This document shows positions 1-5,972 of a stretch of DNA of 26,616 nt, piece by piece (position 1 is the stretch's first letter; the number at the start of each line of letters is the position of its first letter). The notes under the pieces are model-generated. The model saw only the letters and a program-made list of their open reading frames with translations. It made no database searches and was not told where the DNA came from. The stretch is from the NCBI GenBank assembly GCA_043813955.1, contig JBDRKN010000031.1:1-26616 (forward strand), read 5' to 3'. A program made the translations under genes and the position numbers. Source of the stretch: JBDRKN01 sp043813955. GTDB lineage: Bacteria > Patescibacteriota > Patescibacteriia > Patescibacteriales > Patescibacteriaceae.

Positions 1-111
1 CATCATGTTACCCCAGAATATCTGCCAGAATACGTGAGTGAATTTTGCGTCAGATTTTCCTCGCCAGAAATTTTTGATTCTCCGCTAACCTATCTGGAAA
101 AATCATTATAG
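1..111 (+). pseudogene. IS1595/ISXO2-type transposase, C-terminal end only
   Basis: The first frame is open from base 1 to a TAG at 109-111 and encodes 36 residues beginning HHVTPEYLPEYVSEFCVRFS. The pattern H-x-V/I-[ST]-P-x-[YH]-L-x-x-Y-V-x-E-F-x-x-R-F is how transposases of the ISXO2/IS1595 family end, so this is probably the tail of such a transposase. The 5' part lies outside the window, so it cannot be told whether the gene is intact. Downstream, bases 130-149 read on the minus strand start with GGGG and could be the right terminal repeat of the element. Family assignment rests on a short stretch. Confidence 0.55.
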
Positions 112-195
112 CTTGTTCCATCTTGTATTGATTGCCCAATATCAACCCCTTGACAAAAGCATATTATTTAATTTTTAATAAATTAATCCATAATA

Positions 196-224
196 TTGAC
201 ATTTGCTAAAAAATATTATAATAT
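196..224 (+). promoter_or_regulatory. Promoter of rplS operon
   Basis: TTGACA at 196-201 is followed by TAATAT at 219-224 (17-bp spacer), with an overlapping TATAAT at 217-222 (15-bp spacer). The predicted transcript would start near 231 and carry a leader of about 50 nt before rplS. It is the only clear promoter ahead of the rplS-tRNA-tRNA-ychF cluster. Confidence 0.65.
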
Positions 225-283
225 ACAAATGCTTTAAACCAGTATGAACTCATTTTCAGGGTTCTTATTTTAATACTAAAAAT

Positions 284-643
284 ATGGAAAAAGAAACAAA
301 GTCAAACAATAATTCTGAATTGCAGAAAATAAAAGACAGCATTGTGCCAGGCATGACTGTCAGAATTTACCAAAAAATTAAAGAACTCAATATTAAGGGC
401 GAAGAAAAAGAAAGGCTGCAGTATTTTGAAGGCATGGTTATTGCCAGAAAACACGGCAAAGAAGCCGGCGCTACAATTACTGTGAGCAAAGTTTCTGATA
501 ACGTTAGAGTAGACAAAATCTTTCCTTTAAACCTGCCTACTATTACAAAAATTGAGATTAAAAAACAGTCTAAAGTTAAACGTTCTAAACTATATTTCTT
601 AAAGCACGGCTACAAAAAGAAACTTAAAACAGTTACTAAATAA
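284..643 (+). CDS. rplS: Large ribosomal subunit protein bL19
   Basis: A 119-residue basic protein matching bL19, which sits at the subunit interface of the 50S particle. The core runs from about residue 12 (LQKIKDSIVPGMTVRIYQKI) through the conserved IQxFEG-like segment (LQYFEGMVIARKHG, 66-79 region) to the C-terminal KVKRSKLYFLKHGYKKKL, the family's LRxxxGKAARI-equivalent tail. The length is normal. There is no Shine-Dalgarno sequence before the ATG (the upstream bases are tactaaaaat), as for most genes here. tRNA-Leu starts five bases after the stop, so the mRNA and the tRNA must share a transcript. Confidence 0.95.
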   Translation: MEKETKSNNNSELQKIKDSIVPGMTVRIYQKIKELNIKGEEKERLQYFEGMVIARKHGKEAGATITVSKVSDNVRVDKIFPLNLPTITKIEIKKQSKVKRSKLYFLKHGYKKKLKTVTK

Positions 644-648
644 ATTCA

Positions 649-732
649 GGGCAAGTGGTGAAATTGGTAAACACGCAAGCTTGAGGGGCTTGTGGCCGCA
701 AGGCCTTGGAGGTTCAAGTCCTCTCTTGCCCA
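649..732 (+). tRNA. tRNA-Leu (anticodon GAG)
   Basis: The acceptor stem GGGCAAG (649-655) pairs with CTTGCCC (725-731), with A732 as discriminator. The anticodon loop TTGAGGG presents GAG, and a long variable arm is present as expected for a class II tRNA-Leu. The T-arm is GGTTCAAGTCC-like. CCA is not encoded. It lies 5 bases after rplS and 6 bases before tRNA-Val. Confidence 0.95.
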
Positions 733-738
733 CTATGC

Positions 739-812
739 GGGCGCATAGCTCAGCTGGTTAGAGCGCTTCGTTTACACCGAAGAGGTCCAGGGTTCAACTC
801 CTTGTGCGCCCA
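739..812 (+). tRNA. tRNA-Val (anticodon UAC)
   Basis: The acceptor stem GGGCGCA (739-745) pairs with TGCGCCC (805-811), with A812 as discriminator. The anticodon loop TTTACAC, closed by CTTCG/CGAAG, gives UAC. The T-arm is GGTTCAACTCC. CCA is not encoded. It is sandwiched between tRNA-Leu and ychF, and 3' processing would leave a 15-nt leader on the ychF mRNA. Confidence 0.95.
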
Positions 813-827
813 CATTAATTAATTACT

Positions 828-1883
828 ATGTTGTTATCAATAGGGATAGTTGGTTTGCCTAATGTTGGCAAATCAACTTTATTTAACATTTTAACCAAGA
901 AACAAGCTGAAGCTGCTAATTATCCATTCTGCACTATAGAGCCTAATCTGGGCATTGTAGAAGTTCCGGATAAGAGGTTAGATGCTTTAGCTAAAATATC
1001 AAAGCCGGAAAAAATTGTTCCGACTATTATTGAATTTGTAGACATTGCTGGCTTAGTTAAAGGAGCTAACAAGGGCGAAGGTTTGGGCAATCAATTTTTG
1101 TCCCATATCAGGGAATGTGATGCTATTTGCCAGGTTGTCAGGAGCTTTAAAGATGAAAATGTAATTCATGTGCATAATAAAATTGATCCGGATCAAGATA
1201 AAGAAGTTATTAATTTAGAGTTAATTTTGGCTGATCTATCTACAGTTAGCAAACGATTAAATAAGGTAGGCAAAGAAGCTAAGTCTGGCGACAAAAAAAT
1301 ATTGCAATACCATGAACTGCTAATTCGTATTAAAGAACACCTAGAACAGGAAAAGCCTGTCAGAGATATAAATTTAATACCTGAAGATTTAAAACAAATT
1401 AAAGAATTAAATTTATTAAGTTTAAAACCAATTATTTACATACTCAATATTGATGAACATGATCAGATAATAGACTGGCCAGAGCAAGTTATTAAATTAA
1501 ATGCCAAATTAGAAACAGAAATTGTTAATTTGCCAGAGTCTGAACAGGCTGATTATGTTAAAGAGTTAGGTTTGAATCAAAGCGGTTTGGATAAATTAAT
1601 ACAAGAAGCTTACAAATTATTAGGTTTAATTAGCTTCTTTACTACTGGGCCAGCAGAAACCAGGGCATGGACAATAGAAAAAGGAACTAAGGCGCCAGAT
1701 GCAGCCGGAGTAATACATACTGATTTTGTAAAGAATTTTATACGGGCAGAAGTTATTAACTGGCAAGATTTTGTGCAGGCTGGCAGCGAAATCAATGCTA
1801 AGGATAAAGGTTTAATTAAAACTGAAGGAAAAAATTATATTATTCAGGACGGAGATGTTTGCCATTTTTTAATTAACAGATAG
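828..1883 (+). CDS. ychF: Redox-responsive P-loop ATPase YchF (Obg/OLA1 family)
   Basis: A 351-residue TRAFAC-class P-loop NTPase. It starts with the Walker A segment GLPNVGKST near residues 9-17 and has the switch II/Walker B segment DIAGLVKGANKGEGLGNQFL at about 72-91. The G4 motif is NIDE instead of NKxD, which in this family goes with preference for ATP over GTP. The C-terminal TGS-like domain includes FFTTGPAETRAWTI and ends in DGDVCHFLINR. YchF/OLA1 proteins bind ribosomes and are linked to translation and stress control. Length is close to the usual ~360. The ATG at 828 has no Shine-Dalgarno sequence and lies 15 bases after tRNA-Val, so expression from the rplS-tRNA transcript is likely. 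No terminator is visible after the TAG. Confidence 0.97.
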   Translation: MLLSIGIVGLPNVGKSTLFNILTKKQAEAANYPFCTIEPNLGIVEVPDKRLDALAKISKPEKIVPTIIEFVDIAGLVKGANKGEGLGNQFLSHIRECDAICQVVRSFKDENVIHVHNKIDPDQDKEVINLELILADLSTVSKRLNKVGKEAKSGDKKILQYHELLIRIKEHLEQEKPVRDINLIPEDLKQIKELNLLSLKPIIYILNIDEHDQIIDWPEQVIKLNAKLETEIVNLPESEQADYVKELGLNQSGLDKLIQEAYKLLGLISFFTTGPAETRAWTIEKGTKAPDAAGVIHTDFVKNFIRAEVINWQDFVQAGSEINAKDKGLIKTEGKNYIIQDGDVCHFLINR

Positions 1884-1891
1884 CTTAAATC

Positions 1892-1920
1892 TTGACATTT
1901 TAAACTTTTGCTGATATAAT
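1892..1920 (+). promoter_or_regulatory. Consensus promoter of the 1927-2183 RNA
   Basis: TTGACA at 1892-1897, exactly 17 bp, then TATAAT at 1915-1920, with an extended -10 TG at 1912-1913. This is the best match to a primary-sigma promoter in the window. It does not face a plausible protein gene. Confidence 0.85.
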
Positions 1921-1926
1921 GCGAAT

Positions 1927-2183
1927 AGTTAATAAGATAAATTGCTCTTTAAAAGTTAAAGGCTATGGGAATTTAGTCAAAGGAAACTCACAGGAAACCC
2001 ACTTAAATAGATCTTTCTTTGATTTTAATTTTTTCTCAAGCAACCATCCCATAGCCTTTTATATTAATATCGGTGTTATAGAAAGTGAACTCAGATTATC
2101 CCCCCGCGGAAATTTATTTCCGTAATCTGTATTCCTCTCCTATGCTGCACCTATAAGGGCGTCAAGTACGCCCTTATTTTTTT
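1927..2183 (+). ncRNA. Candidate structured non-coding RNA, family unknown
   Basis: A strong promoter and a strong terminator delimit about 257 nt without a credible reading frame. Three structures are seen directly. The first is a perfect 13-bp stem, 1958-1970 with 2047-2059, closing a 76-nt loop that contains the near-repeat AGGAAACTC/AGGAAACCC. The second is a hairpin of CAGATTA 2092-2098 with TAATCTG 2123-2129, stacked on CGGAAA 2107-2112 with TTTCCG 2117-2122, with a one-sided bulge holding six consecutive C (2100-2105). The third is the terminator. I checked by eye for 6S, SRP, RNase P and tmRNA hallmarks and found no convincing match. Exact ends are predicted. Confidence 0.6.
2153..2183 (+). 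terminator. Rho-independent terminator of the candidate RNA
   Basis: A perfect 10-bp stem, ATAAGGGCGT (2153-2162) with ACGCCCTTAT (2168-2177), a 5-base loop and a run of seven T (2177-2183). Confidence 0.92.
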
Positions 2184-2187
2184 ACTA

Positions 2188-2216
2188 TTGCATTTATTTT
2201 ACATTCATGTTAAGCT
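2188..2216 (+). promoter_or_regulatory. Promoter of the rpsF operon
   Basis: TTGCAT at 2188-2193, 17 bp, TAAGCT at 2211-2216, with TG at 2208-2209 (extended -10). It lies just downstream of the preceding terminator and would give a leader of about 150 nt before rpsF. The -10 is weak, so this is moderately supported. Confidence 0.5.
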
Positions 2217-2273
2217 AAAAAAACAATTAAAACCTTTCCCATATTTTTGCTTTTTTAAAAATAAGGCAAAGAT

Positions 2274-2343
2274 AGTGCCACAGGCACTAAAGGTATTCTC
2301 TATCCTCCATTTTTTAACTCATGTTAACGAGAATATCTGGAGG
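2274..2343 (+). promoter_or_regulatory. Structured rpsF leader with possible pseudoknot
   Basis: There is a hairpin AGTGCC 2274-2279 / GGCACT 2283-2288. It is followed by a 10-bp stem, 2291-2300 with 2329-2338 (one G-U pair), whose loop contains a nested hairpin TTAAC 2314-2318 / GTTAA 2323-2327. The loop bases CCTCC (2304-2308) are complementary to GGAGG (2339-2343) just outside the stem, which makes a classic pseudoknot order. GGAGG is 27 nt from the rpsF ATG, too far to be its ribosome binding site. Leaders that bind S6:S18 and regulate the operon are known in several phyla; that this is one is inference. Confidence 0.5.
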
Positions 2344-2370
2344 TTTTGTTATTATAATTAATAATCAAAT

Positions 2371-2838
2371 ATGTCAAAAGTAAAATCATCTGAGACTCCT
2401 CATTATGAATTACTGTATATTATTTCTAATAAATACAGTGAAGATGAGATAGAACCAATTAAAGAAAAAGTAACTAAGCTAATTATTGATAATCAGGGTA
2501 AAATTACCAAGAATGATGACTGGGGCAAAAAGCGCTTGGCCTATCCAATCAAGCATTTTCGCCATGGCTATTATCATTTGCTGGAATTTGACTTAGACGG
2601 AAATAAATTAAAAATAGTGGAAGACTGGCTTCGCTTATCTGAGCAGATTTTGCGCCACCAGATTGTTAAAAAAGAAAAAATACAAGCTGTTTCTACTCCG
2701 CTTCCTATTGAAAAACTAGCTCCGCTTGCAGATCCTAATAAGCTTGCTGAACCAATAACTGAACCTAAGAAAAAAATTGAATTCCAGGACCTTGATGACA
2801 AGCTGGATAAAATTTTGGATTCAGATACTTTTATCTAA
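2371..2838 (+). CDS. rpsF: Small ribosomal subunit protein bS6, C-terminally extended
   Basis: The bS6 fold occupies about residues 9-105: HYELLYIISNKYSEDEIEPI, then DDWGKKRLAYPIKHFRHGYYHLLEFD, then WLRLSEQILRHQIVK, the family's LRxxxxVLRxxxxR-like helix. At 155 residues it is some 30-60 longer than typical S6. The tail, from about residue 110, is rich in Pro, Leu, Asp and Lys and has no recognisable domain. It binds S18 and central-domain 16S rRNA. First gene of rpsF-ssb-rpsR-efp, a conserved order. There is no Shine-Dalgarno sequence; the structured leader upstream suggests autoregulation. Confidence 0.95.
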   Translation: MSKVKSSETPHYELLYIISNKYSEDEIEPIKEKVTKLIIDNQGKITKNDDWGKKRLAYPIKHFRHGYYHLLEFDLDGNKLKIVEDWLRLSEQILRHQIVKKEKIQAVSTPLPIEKLAPLADPNKLAEPITEPKKKIEFQDLDDKLDKILDSDTFI

Positions 2839-2855
2839 TAAATTAAAATAAACCT

Positions 2856-3323
2856 ATGAATTTAAACAAAGCTATGATCATTGGCAATCTGACCAGAGAC
2901 CCTGAAGTAAGGCAGACTGGCGCTGGCCATCAGGTCGCTTCATTTGGCGTTGCTACTAATCTGATCTGGATGGACCAGAACGGCCAAAAGCAGGAAAAAG
3001 CCGAATTCCATAATGTGGTAGCATGGAGGAAATTAGCAGAAATATGCAGCCGTTATTTAAAAAAAGGCTCTAAAGTATATATTGAAGGCCGTTTGCAAAC
3101 CAGTGACTGGACAGGCAATGACGGTGTAAAGCGATATAGGACTGAAATTATTACTGAAAATATGATTATGCTGGACAGCAGACAAAGTACTGGCGATTAT
3201 CAGGCAGCTTCTGCTCCAAGAACAGAACAGCCAGCTGAAACGCCTATTATTAGCTATGATGAGCCAACTGAAGAAAAACCAGCTTCTGATGATGAAATCA
3301 AAGTTGAAAATATTCCATTTTAA
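2856..3323 (+). CDS. ssb: Single-stranded DNA-binding protein
   Basis: A 155-residue SSB. The OB fold covers residues 1-105, starting MNLNKAMIIGNLTRDPEVRQ and including GVATN, EFHNVVAWRKLAEICSRYL, KGSKVYIEGRLQTSDW and the YRTEIITENMIMLDSR strand. It is followed by a flexible linker and the acidic protein-interaction tip DDEIKVENIPF, the equivalent of the DDDIPF end that recruits replication and repair proteins. It protects ssDNA in replication and recombination. Placement between rpsF and rpsR is typical of bacteria. It starts 17 bases after rpsF and stops one base before rpsR. Confidence 0.97.
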   Translation: MNLNKAMIIGNLTRDPEVRQTGAGHQVASFGVATNLIWMDQNGQKQEKAEFHNVVAWRKLAEICSRYLKKGSKVYIEGRLQTSDWTGNDGVKRYRTEIITENMIMLDSRQSTGDYQAASAPRTEQPAETPIISYDEPTEEKPASDDEIKVENIPF

Positions 3324-3324
3324 T

Positions 3325-3546
3325 ATGATAAACAGCATTAAACAACAAAAAAAGTGCCATTTTTGCGTTAGTAATATTAATAATATTGACTACAAAGATG
3401 TAGAAACCTTGTGCAAATTCACTAATTCCTATGGCCAAATTTTAAGCAGGAAAAGAACCGGAGTCTGCGCCAAGCATCAACGCAAATTAGCTACATCTAT
3501 TAAGCGGGCTAGAATTATGGCTCTGGTTATTTTTACCAATCGCTAA
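3325..3546 (+). CDS. rpsR: Small ribosomal subunit protein bS18, zinc-ribbon type
   Basis: A 73-residue bS18. The ATG at 3325 is chosen because the protein then begins MINSIKQQKKCHFC, the normal N-terminus; an open frame reaches back to 3256 but overlaps ssb and adds no S18 sequence. C11, C14, C48 and H51 form the CxxC...CxxH zinc-site pattern of 'C+' S18 proteins. The core LSRKRTGVCAKHQRKLATSIKRARIMAL is canonical. S18 pairs with S6 in the 30S platform. The start is coupled to the ssb stop through TAATATG. rplI, which often follows rpsR, is not present. Confidence 0.97.
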   Translation: MINSIKQQKKCHFCVSNINNIDYKDVETLCKFTNSYGQILSRKRTGVCAKHQRKLATSIKRARIMALVIFTNR

Positions 3547-3547
3547 T

Positions 3548-4105
3548 ATGTTAAGTTTGAACGAAATTAAACTGGGCAAAATCCTGCAGATAAACAACGA
3601 GCCTTATGTTGTTATTAAATCTGACCATCATAAAGTTGCCAGAGGCGGAGCTGTACTTAAGACAAAATTAAAAAATCTGATTAATCACAATGTAATAGAA
3701 AAAACATGGCAGGGAAATGACAAGGCTCAGCAAGCTGAAGTAGTTAAAAAAAAGGCAAACTTTATATATCAGGATCAAAACAGCGCCTATTTTATGGATA
3801 ATGAAACTTATGAGCAGTTTAATATTTTATTAAACCAAATTAACGGAAAAAATAAATTTTTAAAAGAAAATACTGATGTTGATATAATGTATTTTAATAA
3901 TCAGCCAGTATCTATTGAACTGCCGATTAAAATAGATCTTAAAGTAATCCAGGCTCCTCCAGGAATTAAGGGAAATTCCGCAGGCAATGTAATGAAAACT
4001 ATTGAGCTTGAAACAGGGCTTAAAATACAGGCGCCATTATTTATAAACCAGGGCGATATTGTAAGGATTAATACAGAAACTGGCGAATATGCAGAACGGA
4101 TTTAA
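3548..4105 (+). CDS. efp: Translation elongation factor P
   Basis: A 185-residue EF-P with all three domains: the KOW-like N-terminal domain (1-65), the OB domain II (about 66-128) and the OB domain III ending NTETGEYAERI, including the signature APPGIKGNSAGNVMKTIELETGLKIQAPLFINQGD. EF-P rescues ribosomes stalled at polyproline. The tip of the domain I loop reads HHKVARGGAV, which puts Arg at position 32 where E. coli has the lysine that is beta-lysylated. Arg32 is rhamnosylated by EarP in some proteobacteria, but the loop context differs and no EarP gene is visible. The start is coupled to the rpsR stop through TAATATG. Confidence 0.97.
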   Translation: MLSLNEIKLGKILQINNEPYVVIKSDHHKVARGGAVLKTKLKNLINHNVIEKTWQGNDKAQQAEVVKKKANFIYQDQNSAYFMDNETYEQFNILLNQINGKNKFLKENTDVDIMYFNNQPVSIELPIKIDLKVIQAPPGIKGNSAGNVMKTIELETGLKIQAPLFINQGDIVRINTETGEYAERI

Positions 4106-4108
4106 TAC

Positions 4109-4140
4109 AAAAACAGACCTTATCAGGCCTGTTTTTATTT
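4109..4140. terminator. Bidirectional terminator between efp and recA
   Basis: AAAAACAG (about 4110-4116) pairs with CTGTTTTT (4129-4136), extended by CC/GG around a small loop, with A and T runs on either side. It can therefore serve efp (rightward) and recA (leftward), which converge here. Confidence 0.8.
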
Positions 4141-5178
4141 TTACTCAATTTCTTTTGATTTTACTTCAGTTATAATCCTTTTCCTTATTTCATTTATTAA
4201 TTTTTTGTCTTGCCTTAAAAATTTGCGGGCATTTTCCCTGCCAGTCCCAAGCTTAATGTCTCCAAAAGCATATGAATTTCCTTTTTTGCTAATTATTCCA
4301 TGAACTGAGCCTAAATCTAACAAATCGCCAGAAACAGAAATGCCTTCATTATACATAATATCAAATTCGCAGGTTCTGAATGGAGCTGAAACCTTGTTTT
4401 TAACTATTTTGCACTTGACTCTGTTTCCAATAATTCTATCTCCTTGTTTTATCTGGGCTGAACGCCGGACTTCTATCCTTACGCTGGAATAAAATTTTAA
4501 TGCTGTGCCTCCGGTAGTTGTTTCTGGATTTCCAAAAAATACTCCAATCTTCATTCTGATTTGATTAATAAAAATAACTACTGTATTAGTTTTAGATACA
4601 ATGCCTGTTAACTTTCTTAAAGCCTGGCTCATTAAGCGTGCCTGCAAACCCATTTGTGCATCTCCCATATCACCCTCTATTTCTTTTTTTGGAACTAGGG
4701 CTGCCACGCTGTCTACTACTACAACATCAATTGCATTAGATCTTACCAATGTTTCAAGAATTTCCAAAGCCTGCTCGCCAGTATCTGGCTGGCTAATTAA
4801 CAATTCTTTGATATTAATACCTATTTTTTTGGCATAATCTGGATCAAGGGCATGTTCGGCATCAATAAAAGCAGCGATTCCTCCCTGCTTTTGCGCTTCA
4901 GCAATAATATGCTGCGCCAAGGTTGTTTTGCCAGAAGCTTCTGGCCCAAAAATTTCAATAATTCTGCCCTTAGGCACTCCTCCTACCCCTAATGCCAAAT
5001 CAACTGATAAACATCCGACAGGTATCACTTCTACCGCCGTTGTTCTGCCTTCACCAAATCTCATAATTGATCCTTCTCCAAACATATTCTGGATCTGTTC
5101 CATTGCAGCTTGTACAGCTTGTTGTTTTTCCCCTCCATGTCCACCTTCCTTTTCAAAGGAAGCTTTAGTCTCAGCCAT
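4141..5178 (-). CDS. recA: DNA recombinase RecA
   Basis: A 345-residue RecA. Walker A is GPEASGKT (78-85) and Walker B DVVVVDS (151-157). The segments AAFIDAEHALDP, SQPDTGEQALEI, the L1/L2 loop region and FINQIRMKIGVFFGNPETTTGGTALKFYSSVRIEVRR are all canonical. It forms the ssDNA filament for strand exchange and LexA cleavage. The C-terminal tail is short and not strongly acidic. It follows the RodZ-like gene by 55 bp and has its own promoter. I do not see a clear LexA box. Confidence 0.98.
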   Translation of the reverse strand: MAETKASFEKEGGHGGEKQQAVQAAMEQIQNMFGEGSIMRFGEGRTTAVEVIPVGCLSVDLALGVGGVPKGRIIEIFGPEASGKTTLAQHIIAEAQKQGGIAAFIDAEHALDPDYAKKIGINIKELLISQPDTGEQALEILETLVRSNAIDVVVVDSVAALVPKKEIEGDMGDAQMGLQARLMSQALRKLTGIVSKTNTVVIFINQIRMKIGVFFGNPETTTGGTALKFYSSVRIEVRRSAQIKQGDRIIGNRVKCKIVKNKVSAPFRTCEFDIMYNEGISVSGDLLDLGSVHGIISKKGNSYAFGDIKLGTGRENARKFLRQDKKLINEIRKRIITEVKSKEIE

Positions 5179-5198
5179 ATGTTTATATTTATTATTTT

Positions 5199-5227
5199 AC
5201 TATAAATGATTTTTCTTAAAAAAACAA
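5199..5227 (-). promoter_or_regulatory. recA promoter
   Basis: Read leftward: TTGTTT (5222-5227), 17 bp, TATAGT (5199-5204). The predicted leader is only about 13 nt, without a Shine-Dalgarno sequence. Confidence 0.55.
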
Positions 5228-5233
5228 CTTTTG

Positions 5234-5911
5234 CTAATCTTCGTTATTTTTTAAAAGCACTTCACGCATAATAGTTCGCTCATGCCCTTTGCGCTGTGCA
5301 GTGATAATAATTTTATTAATTCCCTGTTTTAAATCAATCTTTTTGTTAAACTCTCCGTCATCATTTACCATTACCTGAACTTGATTAATCAATACTTCTG
5401 TTTCTGGTTCAGTCTTGCCGCTTACTAATAATTTACTATCAATTGTTACTAAATCATCTCTAGGGCTTAAAACTTCTAAATTAGGCGGTATAAAAATATT
5501 TTTAAGCAGCCAGCCTAAATAAATCAGGCAAATTAAAGCAATTAAAATTAATAACCAGCTCTTTATTAAATGCGGTATTGCCCAAAAATACTTGCTGCTA
5601 ACAACTTGTCGTGAAAATAGTTTATTTTGTTTCTGCGACTGATAGACTTCCTGCTCTGCTAAAAAACTCTGCCTTAATTTTTTGTAGTCAAGATTTAAAA
5701 ATTCAGCATACTCTTTTAAGAAATTAAGGCCATAAATTCCCTTAGGCAGCTCTTCATAATGTCCGCTTTCTAAAGCCTCCAAATATTCAATGCTAATGTT
5801 AAGCTTTTCAGCCGCTTCTGTTAATTTTAATTCTTTGGCCTGGCGGGTGCTGCGCAGCTGTTCAGCCACTGTTTCCTTATCTAAGAATATTTTGTTAGAT
5901 TTAAAAGTCAT
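5234..5911 (-). CDS. RodZ-like membrane protein with N-terminal HTH
   Basis: A 225-residue protein. Residues about 12-80 are an HTH_25/XRE-like domain (VAEQLRSTRQAKELKLTEAAEKLNISIEYLEALESGHYEELP) of the kind seen in the cytoskeletal protein RodZ. A transmembrane helix follows at about 118-142 (LIKSWLLILIALICLIYLGWLL), then an extracytoplasmic beta-rich domain with GKTEPETEVLINQ and GINKIIITAQ, like bacterial Ig-like/glucodextranase-B folds. RodZ links MreB to the wall machinery. Whether this one does so, or is a membrane regulator, cannot be decided from sequence. It lies between the solute-binding protein and recA, same strand. Confidence 0.8.
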   Translation of the reverse strand: MTFKSNKIFLDKETVAEQLRSTRQAKELKLTEAAEKLNISIEYLEALESGHYEELPKGIYGLNFLKEYAEFLNLDYKKLRQSFLAEQEVYQSQKQNKLFSRQVVSSKYFWAIPHLIKSWLLILIALICLIYLGWLLKNIFIPPNLEVLSPRDDLVTIDSKLLVSGKTEPETEVLINQVQVMVNDDGEFNKKIDLKQGINKIIITAQRKGHERTIMREVLLKNNED

Positions 5912-5972
5912 AGTAATTAATAACCCTGCCTTTAGTTATAAGGAACTTTGAGCAGAGTTTATTCTAACCTTA

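Noticed and set aside
1919..2125. 68-codon open frame inside the 1927-2183 region
   Set aside because: It would start inside the -10 box, has no ribosome binding site, runs through two strong RNA stems and resembles no protein. The structured RNA explains the region better.
1927..2183. Identification as 6S RNA, RNase P RNA, SRP RNA or tmRNA
   Set aside because: No 6S-like long closing stem with central bubble, no RNase P conserved regions, no GGAAG SRP loop and no tRNA-like ends. AGGAAACTC only superficially recalls RNase P.
5179..5233. LexA/SOS box upstream of recA
   Set aside because: No inverted CGAAC/GTTCG- or CTGT/ACAG-type pair of the right spacing is visible between recA and the preceding gene.
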